The notes under the pieces: generated by a model
Databases searched by the model: none
Told to the model about the DNA's origin: nothing
The model's input: only the letters and a program-made list of their open reading frames with translations
Part shown: positions 42,740 through 56,051 of the stretch, piece after piece
Layout of the letters: each line of letters starts with the position of its first letter
Numbering within the stretch: the first letter of the stretch is position 1
Source: Datura wrightii
Lineage: Eukaryota > Streptophyta > Magnoliopsida > Solanales > Solanaceae
Length of the DNA stretch: 64,000 nucleotides
Reading direction: 5' to 3'
Assembly (NCBI GenBank): GCA_035772735.1
Contig: JASDFA010000016.1
Location: 142,984,501-143,048,500 of the forward strand
Made by a program: the position numbers and the translations under genes

Positions 42740-44158
42740 TGATCTTGGGCGTATTTATATGATCAAACGCCATGTTTCACCCATACTATAGCCTATTTGA
42801 GGATAATACCAATGTATTCATATCTGTTTTGAATGATTTATGCTTGTGGGCTAATAAATGCGAATAGACTATTTTCAGGTGGAAAATACAATGATCTCAG
42901 CTTGATCTTGCGGATGGATGCTCGGAGTTAAAGTACGGAAAGTTAAGAGAGCTAAAAATTGATGCTGGAAGTCAATTCTATGCCATGTTGGAGATTGTTC
43001 GTGTTCAAAAACATGCCACAGTGCCTTGGTAGAAAAATTAAATTTGAAAGGCACAAAACAGTGAGCCTCCGCTATAGTAACGTGCCACGGAGCATATTTG
43101 GCGCGATCAGCTTCGTGAGACTGAGCTTGGTTTTTCCAGCTTGTATCATATTCCAATGTTTGTCCACGTTGGCTCCGTGTCATGGAGCTGGTCCTCTGCG
43201 ATGGCCTCCGTGACACAACAGTGGTCTTCCATTGTGTTATTTTTCATCTGTATAAATAGAATACTTAGATTTTCTTATTTCATTATCTGACTTTTAGAAA
43301 GAACATGGGAAAGAGGCAGTTGAGCTGAAGAAAATTCTAGAGTTCTTTCTCTTCTCTTTTTTTCTAATTTCACTTGTGCTTATGCTAAAAACTTGTTCGG
43401 AGATGTTTAATCAAAGAATGAGTATCTAAATTACCTCATTCTGAGGTTGAGGTTACTTGTATGAATGTATTATGTGATTTTATTTTCAGCTTGAGCTTTT
43501 TTGTCATGAATGGTTATTCTTCCATTCTTGCTTTTTGTGTTTTAATGTTTCGCCAACATTAAGATAAATTTGTAATCCTAGTGCGAATCCAAAAGGAGAA
43601 TTTCTAGGGTAGAATGAAGAATAAGGAAATGTATTCTTGTCTTTGCTATAAATTGAAGATATGATTCGCAGGTGGGATAGAAATATACCGACAATGACTT
43701 ATTCGGTTGAAGATAAAACAAATGCTTATATACCTAAGATGAATTCCTTCATCACAATTTAATAAGTGCAGCTGCAAAGGTCATTTTTAGGCAATTGGAT
43801 AGAGGTTCAAAAGACCATAGTCAAACCTTAATACCTCATAACCATCAACCAGATAGAGAACCTAGCTGAAGAAAAATAGATGTTGTTCATGATTCCATTC
43901 CATGCCTTAAACTTAGAATATTCTTGCTTATTAGTTAAATCTACACCTTTAAATTCATTGTCTGTTAATTTCATTATTTTTACATTTACAAAACTTGTAA
44001 ATTCTTTGGTTACTTATATACTTTTGTGAAATAATCATGATTACTTAAATAGTAAAAATCACTAAGTCTTTAGTCCCTGTGGTTTTGATATCCGGCTTGA
44101 AAGAGCCACTATATTGCTTGTACGACCACGTGCACTTGTGTGCGCTTGGGTGACAACA
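42740..44158 (+). repeat. ATH1 3' LTR
   Basis: About 1419 bp, TGATCTTGGGC to TGACAACA. Its start is shared with ATH3 LTRs, and its end region has CACGTGCACTTGTGTGCG resembling the ATH3 CACGTACACTTGCGTGTCG. A 40-bp hairpin (43177-43216: GTGTCATGGAG and CTCCGTGACAC) stands 35 bp before TATAAATAG at 43251-43259, the same geometry as in ATH3. It is followed directly by TEK1 protease, so ATH1 inserted into TEK1. The 5' LTR is outside the window. Confidence 0.85.
43177..43259 (+). promoter_or_regulatory. ATH1 LTR hairpin and TATA box
   Basis: The 40-bp hairpin is at 43177-43216 and TATAAATAG at 43251-43259. Spacing matches ATH3 within 1-2 bp although the LTRs differ widely elsewhere. Confidence 0.6.
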
Positions 44159-44961
44159 GCTAGATCTAGGGGCTACCTTATATTTTGTGACTCCTTATGT
44201 TGTTATTAGTTTCAGAGCAGTCCTGAAATCCTATCGAAACCCTTCTTAGTCTCTACTCTAGTCAGTGAGTCAGTTATAGCTCGACGGATATATAGAAACT
44301 GCCATGTCACAGTCCTTCAGAAAGTCACCTCAGCCGACTTAGTGGAGTTAGACATGACAAATTTTGATGTTATCTTCGGCATGAATTAGTTACATGAGGT
44401 TATGCCTCAGTCCATTGTAGAACCCATACAATAGAGTTCCGGTTACCTAGTGAACCAGTTCTAGTGTGGAAGGGTAGTTCAGCTATACTTGTAGGTCGCT
44501 TTGTTTCCTATCTCAAGGCCAGGAAGATGATCTCTAAGGGCTTTGTGTATCATCTAGTTCGGGTCAAGGATTCTACGTTCGAGACCCCGACTATTCAGTA
44601 AGTTCCTATAGTATGTGAGTATCCGGAGGTATTTCCAGATGATCTGCCAGGGGTCCCTCCTGAGCGGGAGATTAACTTTGGTATTGACCTTCTCCCTGAT
44701 AGATAGCCTATATCCATTCCTCCTTATAGAATGCCTCCATTCGAGCTAAAGGAGTTTAAAGAACAACTGAAACATCTCCTAGATAAGGGTTTCATCAGTC
44801 CTAGTAAGTCCCCATGGGATGCTCCAGTTCTCTTTGTTCGAAAGAAGGATGGTTCCCTTAGAATGTGCATTGATTATCGGCAGTTGAACAAGGTCACAAT
44901 CAAGAATAAGTATCCCCTCCCCAGGATTGATGACTTGTTTGACCAGCTTTAGGGTGCTAAT
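44159..44961 (+). pseudogene. TEK1 protease and start of reverse transcriptase (outermost element)
   Basis: Chromovirus pol entered in the protease active-site region, where ATH1 inserted. Readable PR pieces are CDSLCCY-like, FDVIF-MN-LHE-like (about 44355-44400) and GRFVSYLKARKMISKGFVYH. Then EYPEVFPDDLPGVPPEREI leads into RT, which is clean at 44731-44952: LLDKGFISPSKSPWDAPVLF, RKKDGSLRMCIDYRQLNKVT, PLPRIDDLFDQL. The frame then reads GA and is cut by ATH4 at 44962. It continues at 58077 as KYFSKIDLRSS, so the original gene can be followed across the insertion. Stops in PR show decay. Confidence 0.87.
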
Positions 44962-46400
44962 TGGTGACATCCAAATCCACTCCTTACAAAGAGAAAGTGT
45001 AAACGGTCGTTACAATATAATTACCCAACTCGTAAGTAGGGATAGAATCCATAGGGAATATGGATTTGATGGAAAATGTTTTCCATTGAATTGAACTAAA
45101 TTGTATCATGGCATTTAAAATGGAAAAATAAATGTTAGGGGAAAGTAGGATCACAATTTGAATTTAAATTCACTACCAATCAAAATCAAGGCAACCAAAT
45201 TGAATGAATTAAGATGAGCAAGGGCCAGGGATGTGCTATTGATGGCGCATTAATTGGATTGGAATTAACAACGAAATCGAGTTATTACTTACAAGCATAA
45301 ATAGCCATGGAATAGGTGGCACCTGATGTTTTTCAACCACTTGGGTGCCTTTTTCCTCGGGTACTTTCAAACCCTAAGGTGTCAAATAATTCATCCACTA
45401 TGGCTTGGGTAAGAATTGAACTATCTCTAGCTTCAGCTCTTTAATGGGTGTATGAAAATGGGTTTTGGCTATTTCTAGCCCAACCCCACCTAATCAAGAC
45501 TCAAGTACCCACCATTATTTTCTCACCCATATTCTATTCTCCTTTTTCAAGCAACAATAGAATAAGTAAACACACCCATATTTGCAACTATAGATAATTC
45601 AATTATTATTTGGAGAAAACACTATATTTATACTAAAAGAGTAATTATAAGATCAATCTAGCAACACCCAATCTAATTTAGCCCCAATCATGCACACACA
45701 CCTAGAAAAATATTTAGACGCTCATATATGAAAAATACAAAATCATATTGATAAATAAATTCATAGAATTCATCATTAAGAGTAAATTGCAAGCTAAAGT
45801 TTGTCTTCAATGAAGGTTTTTTACCTTAGGGAAGAAGAATAAGAGGATGAAGAAAAGCTAACTCCCTATATTTCTCTCTCTAAAAATTAAAGACTCTTCC
45901 CAACAATATAATTCAATATTCTCATGAGAAGGAATGTTTATCACTTTTCAAAGAATGTATAAAAGTAGGTTAAAGTTTCTCCTCTTTTCCCGTTATCAAC
46001 AATTTTACCCTTTTGATGATGGCCTCATTTGCAAGTCACCGGCTTTCTGCTGGTATCCATCTGTGGGGCGCTGCTCTATTGCAACTGGGGCCAGTGACTT
46101 CTGTAGCAGTCCGGCATTGGCACCAGTGATTCGCAGGTGCTGACCCACATTCTGCTGGTGCACCTTCCACTTCAACACAGTGTGCTCTTATGTTTGGCCG
46201 GCGTTTCACTGGTCTCATCTGGTGGAATGCGGGTCCTATATTTTAGGTCCATGCTTTTTTTCAATTCCTTGCTTTCTCTCTTTAAATTGAATGCCTGCAA
46301 AAACCAAAGACAAAAAGCATAAAATCTTTCTAAATGACTTGAAAACCAAGAAAAAGTCATGTTTAAAGGCCTAATGAGTTGGTAAATTACCAACTGATCA
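44962..46400 (-). repeat. ATH4 3' LTR
   Basis: 1439 bp; plus strand TGGTGACATCC to CAACTGATCA. The palindromic start, GC-rich dyads (46030-46250) and an overall match to 56659-58076 identify it. The PPT follows on the sense-upstream side (CAAGTTTGGGAGTT, 46401-46414). Confidence 0.9.
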
Positions 46401-48366
46401 AACTCCCAAACTTGAACTATTTATTTTCCTTAAGATAGGCAATGCTTTACACATGAACAATTAAACTAAGCATGTCACCCTACATGAAGTTTTGCACAAG
46501 GGACCACTAGGACTAAGAAAAACCCAAAAATCGCTCACCGGCTCAAAGGAAAAGAGGAGACTCAACACTATATGTAAACGCTTCAAGAGATGACCACAAT
46601 CGATTGGTATGATTCACAGTTGATTCCTTCATCCAAAACAAGGGGTATGATTGATCAATGCAAGCTTATATAGCATCTTAAGTTATTAAAAATTCACATT
46701 CAAAGTTTTCCTTAAAGCTCACTGCATTCTTATCTCAATCATCTCTTTTGGTACGTGCAAGCATGTTCCCCAAGGAAGTGATTCCACTCATATCAAGAGA
46801 GAATTCCATTTAATTTTTAAGCAATTCAAACTCAAAGGGATTATAGAATGAAACAAATATGCTCACTCTCACAAAGAAATTCTCATCCACACAGCCTGAC
46901 CCATAGGCTTGCCCTTCGTGTAAATCTCCACTAATTTAGAGTTGTTACACTTAAAATCAATCAGGACTTGGAGGTAATAATGAAGTCTAGGGGTAAAGGT
47001 AGGATAACTTTTTAGTTCTAGTGACTAGAACCTCCCTCTTGCCTTTTCTGTAAACATGTTTGCATACTCCATTTTCTCTTGAGATCACCCCCACCTTATC
47101 TCTCCTTGATCAACATTTTCACTTTTTGTAACAAGATACACCCTTATATCTTCTTAGTTACCACTTTTCATCTCATCTAATCAAGAGGTAGCACCTTTCA
47201 ACAATTCTCCTCTTTTTCTCAGGATTAAAGGTCCTTTTTACCCAACCAATTCATTCATTTCCTCATAATTTGGTGGTACCTCACAATGGAGTTCACATCA
47301 TTTTTCCCATTTTTCTTTTGCAACCCCCAAACTTAGGCTTTTGCTTCATCTTTCTCTTTTCTATTCCCACACTTTTGGGACTCAAGCATCATTGTTGCAT
47401 TTCTTCTCATAACTAGCACTAGGCAGATGGGTGCCAAAGAGGGATTACAAAAGGGTAATAGGCTTGTAATGTGGTTCTCAAGGAAAAGGTTTAAAGTCTA
47501 AACATTGGATAGCAAGGATTCATGTTCAAGGAGGTCATATAGGTGAACTATCAAAAGAAAGCCTAAAATCCTGTTATAAGTGCAGCAACATTTAGGATTT
47601 TGCCTTGAGTCACACTTGGGGAAAGTTCTAGACAATCATTTAGCATGAAAATTCAGCTAAAATCTCACCCCACAAAGCATCAGCCTCCAAAGGGTTCACA
47701 CAATTTTCATAACCACATCAAGAGTATGAATTAAAACAAGATAGCATATGAATAAAAAGCCAAACAAGGAATGCACAACTTATGACAAAAGAGTACTCAA
47801 CTTTAAAATTCAAATGCCCCTTTTTCCTCAAATTTTTTTTTCTTTTCAATGCCATTTCAAAAATTTTTGGTGGTACCTCTCAAAACCAAACGCAATAACC
47901 AACTCAAAAAGGACTCTAAACTCTACATTTTCCATTAAGAAAGTCGTCTCTCAATCCATCATTGGAAAATGCCACCCGATTCGAGAATAGAAGAAAAGAA
48001 GAGAAAAGTACTCCAAGGGAAAGAACCGTGGAATAAAGAAAACCCTTTGAAGTTTATTTATTAACTACTATAAACAAAGAAGATAATTAAAACATAGGTC
48101 AACAATATTTTGCAATTTAGAATAAACCCATCATTGGCACTAGCAATTCAACAAGTGACATTTCTTCTAACAAAAGGCCTGGCAAGGGCTTTCAATCATA
48201 AATAAAAACTAGCAATCATCCAAAGCATAAATTTATCCTGACAAGGGAGATAAAAAGACTAACAAAAGACCAATAAATGGGATACATACCCCACCTCCAA
48301 CTATAAATGCACATTGTCCCCAACGTAAACATGAAAAATAAAGGATGGTGAGAACTCCCTAAAATA
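46401..48366 (-). other. ATH4 PPT and 3' untranslated region
   Basis: Matches ATH2 23377-25373 in reverse. Non-coding. It contains the conserved block (47929-47968) and the stem-loop (48311-48326; arms ACGTTG and CAATGT with one G-T pair, loop GGGA). Confidence 0.7.
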
Positions 48367-49812
48367 GCTACTCATCCTCCTCGTCATTGGCCTCTTCATC
48401 CTCATCAAGGCCGATGGCGCCCAAGTATGGCTCATCATCCCCACCTAAGCCCTTGAACAGATCATCGATGGGGCCTCAGGCTGTAGATGGGGCAGCCATG
48501 GCTACATCAAGGATGCTCATGTTTGGGTCTGCCAATGGTGCCCGGTCTCTCAACTCTCTCAGCTCATCTCAGAGAGAAGATACAGATCCCTCAACCACAT
48601 CTACTTGGGAGGGGAGCTTGTCCAAGTTGTCGAACACATTCTTCATCTCCCTCTTCACTGTTCTAGCGATATGAGCTAGAAGATTTTGGGCCAATTTTTG
48701 GAGTTGGCTCTTGTGAGATTATGTTATCTCAGCTAGCTTTTGAATTCTTCTTGGGCGAGAGGATGTGGGAGGAGGTGACGGCCCCCTAAATGGTGCTTCT
48801 CCTGGTGTATTGTCTGATGTCTTGGGGTGGGGTATGCTAAGGTCAGGAGCAATGAGGTACTCCTCTATGCCATGAGAAGTGTAGTCCTCAAGAGTATCCC
48901 ATGCTTGTAACCTCTTTCTTTTCACCTTGGATGCCTCCACATCCCTCTTTTTTTCCACATTCATGACACTGTTGGCAGAGCTGGGAAATTCATCAGGGAG
49001 TAATAGTACTGCTACATTAAGGCATAGCTGAGAAATGAGCACAACGTACGGCATGGACGTTCCTTACTACCTAGCCTTACGCTTCATTTGGATGGTCACT
49101 ATTTACCCAAAGTTTATGGTCATCCCTTCATGATACAGACAATGAGTATGGCTTCCTCCAAGTCACTCTTTGGTCATTCTTTGAGGGCATAATTCCGCTG
49201 CAAACAAACTCCAGCCATAGCTTGGCTTCAAACTTGAGATCATGCCTCAATATTTCACCACCCATGGAGGCCCATAAAGGCTGACCATTGGTGATGATGG
49301 GAGCTATCCACCAGAGCTGACTTTCTTTGGTGGCCACTCATTCTGTATAATTCATCCCTGGATCAATCTCATCCACCCAAAATAATGCATTTATGGTGGC
49401 CAGAGTAATATCTATTTCCACACCTCTGACCCTGACTGAGGGAAGGCAAGGGAACTCATCCACCTTTCCCTTATGCTTCATTTCCTCCTGGCGTGACTGA
49501 TAAGAAGCATAAAATTATGTCATGAGGTTGGGGTAGTACTCCATGAAAGGCTCATCAAACATGTGCTATTAGCGGTGGTTGAATTGGGTAGTGATATTTG
49601 GGAAATCATTCACCAATCCCACCAAATCGATTCTTTTCTCTATGGTGATTGGCCTTCCTTCACAAATAACATAATATGCCTTCATGTCAGGCACACAAAA
49701 AATGATGGCTTCCTTGGTGTTGGTGGGTTCTAGGGTTGCCTTGGCCTTCCCCTTGCCTTTTTTCTATACGTGAGGGTGCCTTTCCCTTGTCTCCTTGCCT
49801 GGATGAATTCAT
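48367..49812 (-). pseudogene. ATH4 additional ORF (plant transposon protein-like), decayed
   Basis: ATG at 49812 gives MNSSRQGDKGKG, followed by frameshifted basic sequence. The core is readable at 49128-49337 (LWASMGGEILRHDLKFEAKL, WLEFVCSGIMPSKNDQ) and 48719-49054 (MPYVVLISQLCLNVAVLLLP, DVEASKVKRKRLQAWDTL). The acidic tail ends LDEDEEANDEEDE with TAG at 48369-48367. A predicted acceptor TTTTTTTGCAG ends 4 nt before the ATG. Same gene as ATH2 and ATH3 aORFs. Frameshifts and stops make it non-functional. Confidence 0.75.
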
Positions 49813-51376
49813 TGTGCTGCAAAAAAAATATTAATGCCACAAACTAATATTTTTGTGTTTTTTGGATAATATGAAAGTAAAAGAAATAGCTAAACTAAGA
49901 TAGAAATAAAATTCTAAGAATTGTATGCCAACAAGTTGAAACATCAAAATCATGTGCTAGCAGTACTGACGACACAACTGGGAAATGCCGGTGGAGACCC
50001 GTGAGTCAACGCTCAGCCGCAGGCTTGGGCAGATAAATGGTGGAATTTGTTCTACCGGTGCTACATCGGCATTTCACCGGTCATGATCCACAAAGTGCAG
50101 GTGAAACACGAGTGTTGGGCAGTGGCCTGAAACCTTAAACCCACACCTACACTTCACCTTGCCTCTCATTAGGCCTGACCGGTGTCTTGCAGGTGAGATG
50201 GCGCTTAGTATTGCTCCCCTCAATTTAGTTAAACAACAATTTCTCACACACCCTCACATTATGATTTACTCACTCAAATAACACAACAAAATAAACATGA
50301 TGATTTTCCCTTAAAAAAGACGTCACTCTATTTATCATCAGGCAAATCATGCATTTTAAGCACACGGGGTTAATCAGACTTCATCCCCAACCATTATATC
50401 ATAGATCATTTCAACCAAAATGATTTCCCCTACCAACATTACGCAATTATCACTACCTCCAACATACCCACACCATGAGAATCATTCAACAATGGAAAAG
50501 CACAATAAGGGAAATAGGGAATATGGGTACGGAAAATTTCTAATCTAGTATGCTCAAGTTTTAACTCACATTCTTAAGAAACAAGCAAAATAAGAGGGTA
50601 AAATAACATATAATGATTGAGTAGCGAGAAAACAAAAACAACTAGAGTATAGCTTAGTGTCTTGACCAACAATGGTTTCTCTAACAATGGGATCTGTTTT
50701 TGCTTAGTGAGAGTTGTGTGAGGCAAGGTGAAATGAAGAGAATGAGAGGGATGTATTTTATAGGTTGAAGAGAGGGAGAGTAAATGGTGGGTGAGAGGTG
50801 GGTTTAATGTTGGGAAAGTGGAAAGGTGGAATAGTGGGGATATGGGATGTTGGGAAAGTGGAAAGGTGAAAATGAAGGGTTTATGAGGATCCAAAAAGGG
50901 TTTGACCAGTTTTGTTCTTTTTTAATGAGTCACAGGTTGGGTCGGTCCAGATTTTAAATAGAATACTTACCTCCGCTTGTGTTGAACCTGCGGCCACCAC
51001 TGAGTACTGGCATTTCGCTGATTCAAATGCAGATGACCTCCATTTGTACCCAGTTCACTACTTTATGGGTTACAAATGACTGACGGTTCACGGGTTGCCA
51101 CCCACATTTCACTGGTAAGTCGTAGTTCACTCTTCAACTCCCAGGTTCACTTGTTGAAGCTAGCGCTGAACTGGCGGTTTGTAGATTGTCGCCGACGTTT
51201 CTCTAGTAAATCACCGATTCCCTATTTTTACTCCTAGATTTTTGCTTCTCTCATGCATTGCTGCAGTGATTTGCATTTGAACACCTATGTTTCTCAGGTC
51301 TCGTGCCATAATTGCCCTATAATTTCTCCTAGTTCTTCATCCAATCCATCCTGCAAAACAAAATCAACAAAAATAT
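49813..51376 (-). promoter_or_regulatory. ATH4 aORF leader: dyad arrays, TATA box, pyrimidine-rich region
   Basis: In sense order: a GC-rich dyad cluster (51240-50985), a pyrimidine-rich stretch with two near-identical CCTTTCCACTTTCCCAACAT units (50800-50870), a good plant core promoter CCTATAAAATACATCCC (TATAAAAT at 50755-50762), AT-rich leader, a second dyad cluster (50215-49975), and the splice acceptor at 49817. It is homologous to 9851-11282. Promoter activity is inferred from sequence alone. Confidence 0.55.
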
Positions 51377-51458
51377 CAAAGCATCAACATAAAACGCTTG
51401 GGTTGCCTCCAAAGAAGCGCCTTATTTATGTTATAGCACAACGATACCTCCTCAATTT
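51377..51458 (-). other. ATH4 post-pol spacer fused to PR
   Basis: Sense GGCGCTTCTTTGGAGGCAAC (about 51400-51425) followed by the acceptor-like TTTTGTTTTGCAGG (about 51350-51365). Same junction as ATH2 9691-9790, so RT-RH-IN are missing here in the same way. Confidence 0.65.
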
Positions 51459-52433
51459 TCAGCAATCTGAAGGGTGATCCTTCGAATCAACCTCTACATC
51501 CCAAACTTCGTCTTGCTCTACCTCATCATTGAAGACCGCTATCACCTTGCACTCCTCTGGGGGCTTTATTGGTTGACATATATTAAAGGTGACTTCATCA
51601 CCACCTACTCTAAACTTCAGCTCTCCTAACTCCATGTCCACCAGTGCTCTACACGTGGCTAGAAATGGGTGCCCCAGGACGATGGGCACCTCAACATCCA
51701 TTTCACAATCCAATGCCACAAAGTCGTTTGGGAGGATAAATTTGTTCACTTAGACCAAAATATCTTCCAGCACTCCCACGGGTTTCTTGATAAACCTATC
51801 AGCCATCAATAGCCTCATAATAGTAAGCATGGGATTTACTACACCTAACTTCTTGAAAATGACAAAAGAAATTAAGTCTATGCTTGCGCCAAGGTCACAG
51901 AAGGCCTTTTTGAAAACACACTTCCTAATGGTGCAGGGGATGGTGAAAGCTCTAGGATCCTCTCTTTTGGGAGAAAGATTTCTCGCCATCATTGCACTAT
52001 AATGTTGTGTTACTTCCCCTATACCAGCATCAACAACCTTCTTTTTCCTTAGAAATTCTTTCATGAATTTTGTATAGCTTGGCATTTAGAGCAATGCGTC
52101 CACCAAAGGTATATTTATGGACAACTTGTTGAACATATCAATGAATTTTTTAAACTGATTGTCCTCCTTCTTCTTTTCTAACCTTTGAGGATAAGGAGGT
52201 GGAATCCTAGGCTCTTGGGCTATTTCAGTTAAAGCTTTCTTGCTTTCTTCCTCTTCAAGAGTCTTTTTAGGGTCAACACCAATTCTCCCCTCGTCATGTT
52301 CTTTTGTTTTTGGAACCTCATCACTTTTTTTTGGGTCAGTAATATCCTTGGGCTTAACTCCCCCATTAGCCAACACCTTTTCTCTCCTTGTGACAATGGC
52401 CATACAATGATTGTCCTTATTAGGATTAGGCAT
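51459..52433 (-). pseudogene. ATH4 gag C-terminus and aspartic protease
   Basis: Minus strand. 52086-52433: AIVTRREKVLANGGVKPK, a Lys/Glu-rich linker, PPPYPQRLEKKKED, FKKFIDMFNKLSINIPLVDA, then a stop. 51750-52085: MPSYTKFMKEFLRKKKVVDA, FTIPCTIRKCVFKKAFCDLG, with active site CDLGASIDLISF. 51459-51749: DFVALDCEMDVEVPIVLGHP, FLATCRALVDMELGELKF. PR is nearly complete apart from two in-frame stops. It ends immediately before the post-pol spacer. Confidence 0.84.
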
Positions 52434-53739
52434 TGTGTCACTAGGGAGAGTCCCTTACATTCTGAGGTTGATTTAAGTAGACAAGTGATTCATTTGAGCT
52501 TCCAAGGGTTTAATAGAAGCTGAATGTGAATTCACTATTTGGGTGCAGTTAGACATCTCCCCTTTGAGCTCTCTCACCCCATTGTTCATAGACTCAACCT
52601 TCTTTAGGACTCTAGATAACATTTCTTCAATCTTTTAGTTACCTGCATCACTCACCCTAGGTTGCAATTGGGGGTTTTCATCCTTCGGAGGGGGAACATA
52701 TGGGTTCGAGCTTTAGTGAGAACATTCCCCATCATGATTTTACTCATGATTACCCCATCTTTCATTTCTATCAACCCACCCTTGATTGTCATGGTTCTCC
52801 AACCTTGATTCTCTTTTCATGCACGCTAAGGGCCTTGGTTGGCACCTTGATACCCTGAGCAACCCCCCCCCCCTCATTTGAATTTCCATGAATTAGCACT
52901 CTTCCTGATACCTAGGAGATGAAGCTTCACCCTCATATTGCATAGGAACTTGAGTTCCCACAGCATTGAAATTCTTGGACCCGGTTCCCCTAACATGCTT
53001 TATCATCAATTTGATATGGGCCATCATCTTTGCTAGGGTCTCATCTCTCTCTTCATCTCGTTTCCTCATTTCTTCAGTCCCAAGGCTTGAGCTAGCACCA
53101 CTCAAGGGCACTTTTGTATCCCTAGTGTGCCACGCTCGATTTGTTCTAGTCATCCTATACAATAAAGCCTTAGCTATCCCATAAGGTTGATCCATGAGAG
53201 ATCTCCAGATAAGTTATTAGCCACCGACTTGTTAATGGAATCCAAGGATCCATAAAAACTCTAAAGTAGCACTCCATCCGGTAACCTGTGGTTTGGACAT
53301 ATGGCCACTTTCTTCTTGAACCAAACCCATGCTTCATGTAAGGGTTCATCCAGGATTTGCCTTAAGTTGGTAATGTCATCTTTCAGTTGCAAGATTGTCG
53401 ATGGAGGGAAGAACCTATCTATGAAATCTTCAGTCAATTCTTTCCATGAAGTGATACACCCCTTAGGTAGCTCCTCTAGCCATATGGTAGCTTCTATAGT
53501 CAAGGGAAATGGGAAGAGCCTTAGTTTAATTGACTCTTGACTTATATTGGTAATGTTGAAAGGTTGGCATATCTCAAGGAAATTCTAAAGATGTCGATTA
53601 GCATCCTCACTCGGTTGACCTCCAAAGGGTACTTTCATTTGTAACAGGTATAATATCATGCTGGTCACATGAAATATCACATTCCCCACTGTGGTTGGTA
53701 GTCGAATGGCACCCGCAACTCCTGGCATCATTGGATCAA
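52434..53739 (-). pseudogene. ATH4 gag, main part
   Basis: Minus strand. 53261-53503 carries the gag domain (TIEATIWLEELPKGCITSWK, FIDRFFPPSTILQLKDDI, EAWVWFKKKV). 52893-53195 continues with MDQPYGIAKALLYRM, KRDEERDETLAKMMAHIKLM and YQEEC. It aligns with ATH2 gag 7400-8450 and is broken by stops and frameshifts. The first 60 bp of the gene are on the far side of SL3 (56468-56528). Confidence 0.83.
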
Positions 53740-55450
53740 TATAACACCCCAAAAGTTCCCAAGATTTAAAACCCGGATTTGAATGAGTTTAGCAGTAAAA
53801 TATGCAAAATGGCCTCAGAACGACTCATCTAATGAGTCGTTAGTCCCTCTGAGAGGTCGTGGAAGCAGTCGTGAGATTTGGAAAAGGGTTCCTAGTCAGT
53901 GGAAACGGATGGTCATAACGGGTTGTTAGAGTTGGTAACGACCCGTGGTGTCAATCATTGGATGGGACATAAGGTTGGTCTAGTGGGGGTGATAGATGGA
54001 CTGACGAGTCGTTGGATAAAGTAACGACTCGTCATGTCAGTCGTTGGATGGTGAACTAGTTGAAGAGCCAGTGTAGTTGACGAAAGGGTATGACGAGTCG
54101 TTAGGTGTGGCAATAGCTCGTCACGAAAATAGTTAGATGGGAGGATACCAAATCTGTGTAAGTTATCCAGTGTACCTAACGGGCATGACGATGAGTCATT
54201 TGAGGTGACAACGACTCGTCATGTGAGTCATGGCTTCAGTTCGGGATGTTTTTTCAGTTTTCTCCAGGGCATTTTCGTAAACTCCTACGCTTCTAACTTC
54301 TAAACTACGTCGTTTTGGGTTCTAACTTGCACGTTTTTAAGGGTTTTTCATGCCTAAACCCTTATTCTCTCAACTCTCCTTCTTCCTCCTCTCTTCTCAA
54401 GAATTCTAGGGTTTCACCAAGGTGTTCTTCAAGCTTCAAGGAAGATTTTCGAGTGGGATTTTCTTCTACCAGGTATGCGGGTTTTTCAACAAGGTTACTC
54501 TTCCATCCTTGTGCCCCCAAAAAAATATTTTCATTAAATACCAATTTTTATAATTCTGGAAAAGCATGATATAGGGTTTGTAAAAAGGGTAAATTCTTCC
54601 TTATTTTTCTTATATGCTAATATCTACTGCGATTATAAATTTAATTGGATTATTAATTGATGGGTTATCTTGAATTATGAAATATAGGTTGAGTATGTAT
54701 GTGTTTAGTATGTTCTTCCTAAATTGATTTGAGTATCGAATGGGAATTGTTCATTTCTCCCTTGATTATCGTAGAAATTCATGATCATGATGGAAGTGTG
54801 GAAATATTGTATAATTAACCCTAATGACTTGATTATGATATTGATGACCATGTTGGGTTGAGTAGGAGTTGCGGGCTTGAGTAATTGAAGTAAATTTTGT
54901 ATCATCACTATGTTTTAGATTTAATTGATTGGGAACGACTAGATTGCATCTACATTGTTGAACTATGAAGCTTGGGCGGATTCTATATTGTTTTCCTCAC
55001 TAAAATTTGTTTTTATAAAATTCTAGAATCTAAAACACCTGTGGCTAAAGAGTTCATAAAAAGGAGTAATTATGATAAGTGTGTGAAATATTTGTAAACC
55101 TAAATAAATGAAGTCATGCATCTTGATAGAGTGTGAGTTGAGTTTTATAAACCATACATGATCTTATATTACCTATTGAATGAGGTGAGTTCAGAATCGA
55201 AATGCCATGATAGAATAATGCTACTACGAATTTATAGCATGCTCGTTTGGGGTGAGAGGTTAAAGCTGATGAGGAAATTGGTTCTGTGATAATGCGAATC
55301 ATGATGATAAAGCCTATGACTAATATGTCAACTTGTTGAACCTGTGCCTATTAAAAGATAGCTCTAATCATTTTAAAAATGAGTATTTCAAGATGAGAGT
55401 GGTGAATGTTCTTGTCTCTGATTAGCTGTAGTAATTTAGATTAGCTCTAG

Positions 55451-55600
55451 TCGTTAGTGGAGTATGTTTTCTCTTAGCCAGTCGGGACTCAGATCCCTAG
55501 TTGTTAGTAGAGTATGTCTTCTCTTAGCCAGTCCGGACTCACATCCCTAGTCGTTAGTGGAGTATGTCTTCCGTTAGTCAGTCGGGACTCACATCCCTAG
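55451..55600. repeat. Three 50-bp tandem repeats in SL3
   Basis: Units 55451-55500, 55501-55550 and 55551-55600, each starting TCGTTAGTGGAGTATGT or a close variant and ending CATCCCTAG. Not seen in the TEK1 3' LTR. Confidence 0.85.
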
Positions 55601-56051
55601 TCAGTTGAGTATCTTATTTCCCTGTGTTGATCGGGACTTACTTTTAGCTAGTGACCCTCTATATCAGAGCCTTCTCTCTCCCTTTGACAGTTAGGGATTT
55701 TCTTTAGCTGAGAATGTTTCCCTTTGATAGTCATGGATGCTCACTTCGACTGTCAGGGACTCCCCTTAGACAGGCAGGGGCCCTTTTGATATCAGTCACG
55801 ACATCATACCTTTGTATTATTCCCAATTACTACTTTTGCACATCAGCAGTTTCTATAATAATATATGTCTTTATAATGTGGTTATATTAATTGAATATGT
55901 GAATTCTTGTATATGATTGTCGTGTCTCATTCCTATTATATAGCTATTGGTATGTTTTACATTACTTCCTTCTTATATATATTATGAGTTAGTTTACTTA
56001 CGCTTCCTGCATACTCAGTACATTCCAACTACTAACCGCACGCCTCTTGTG

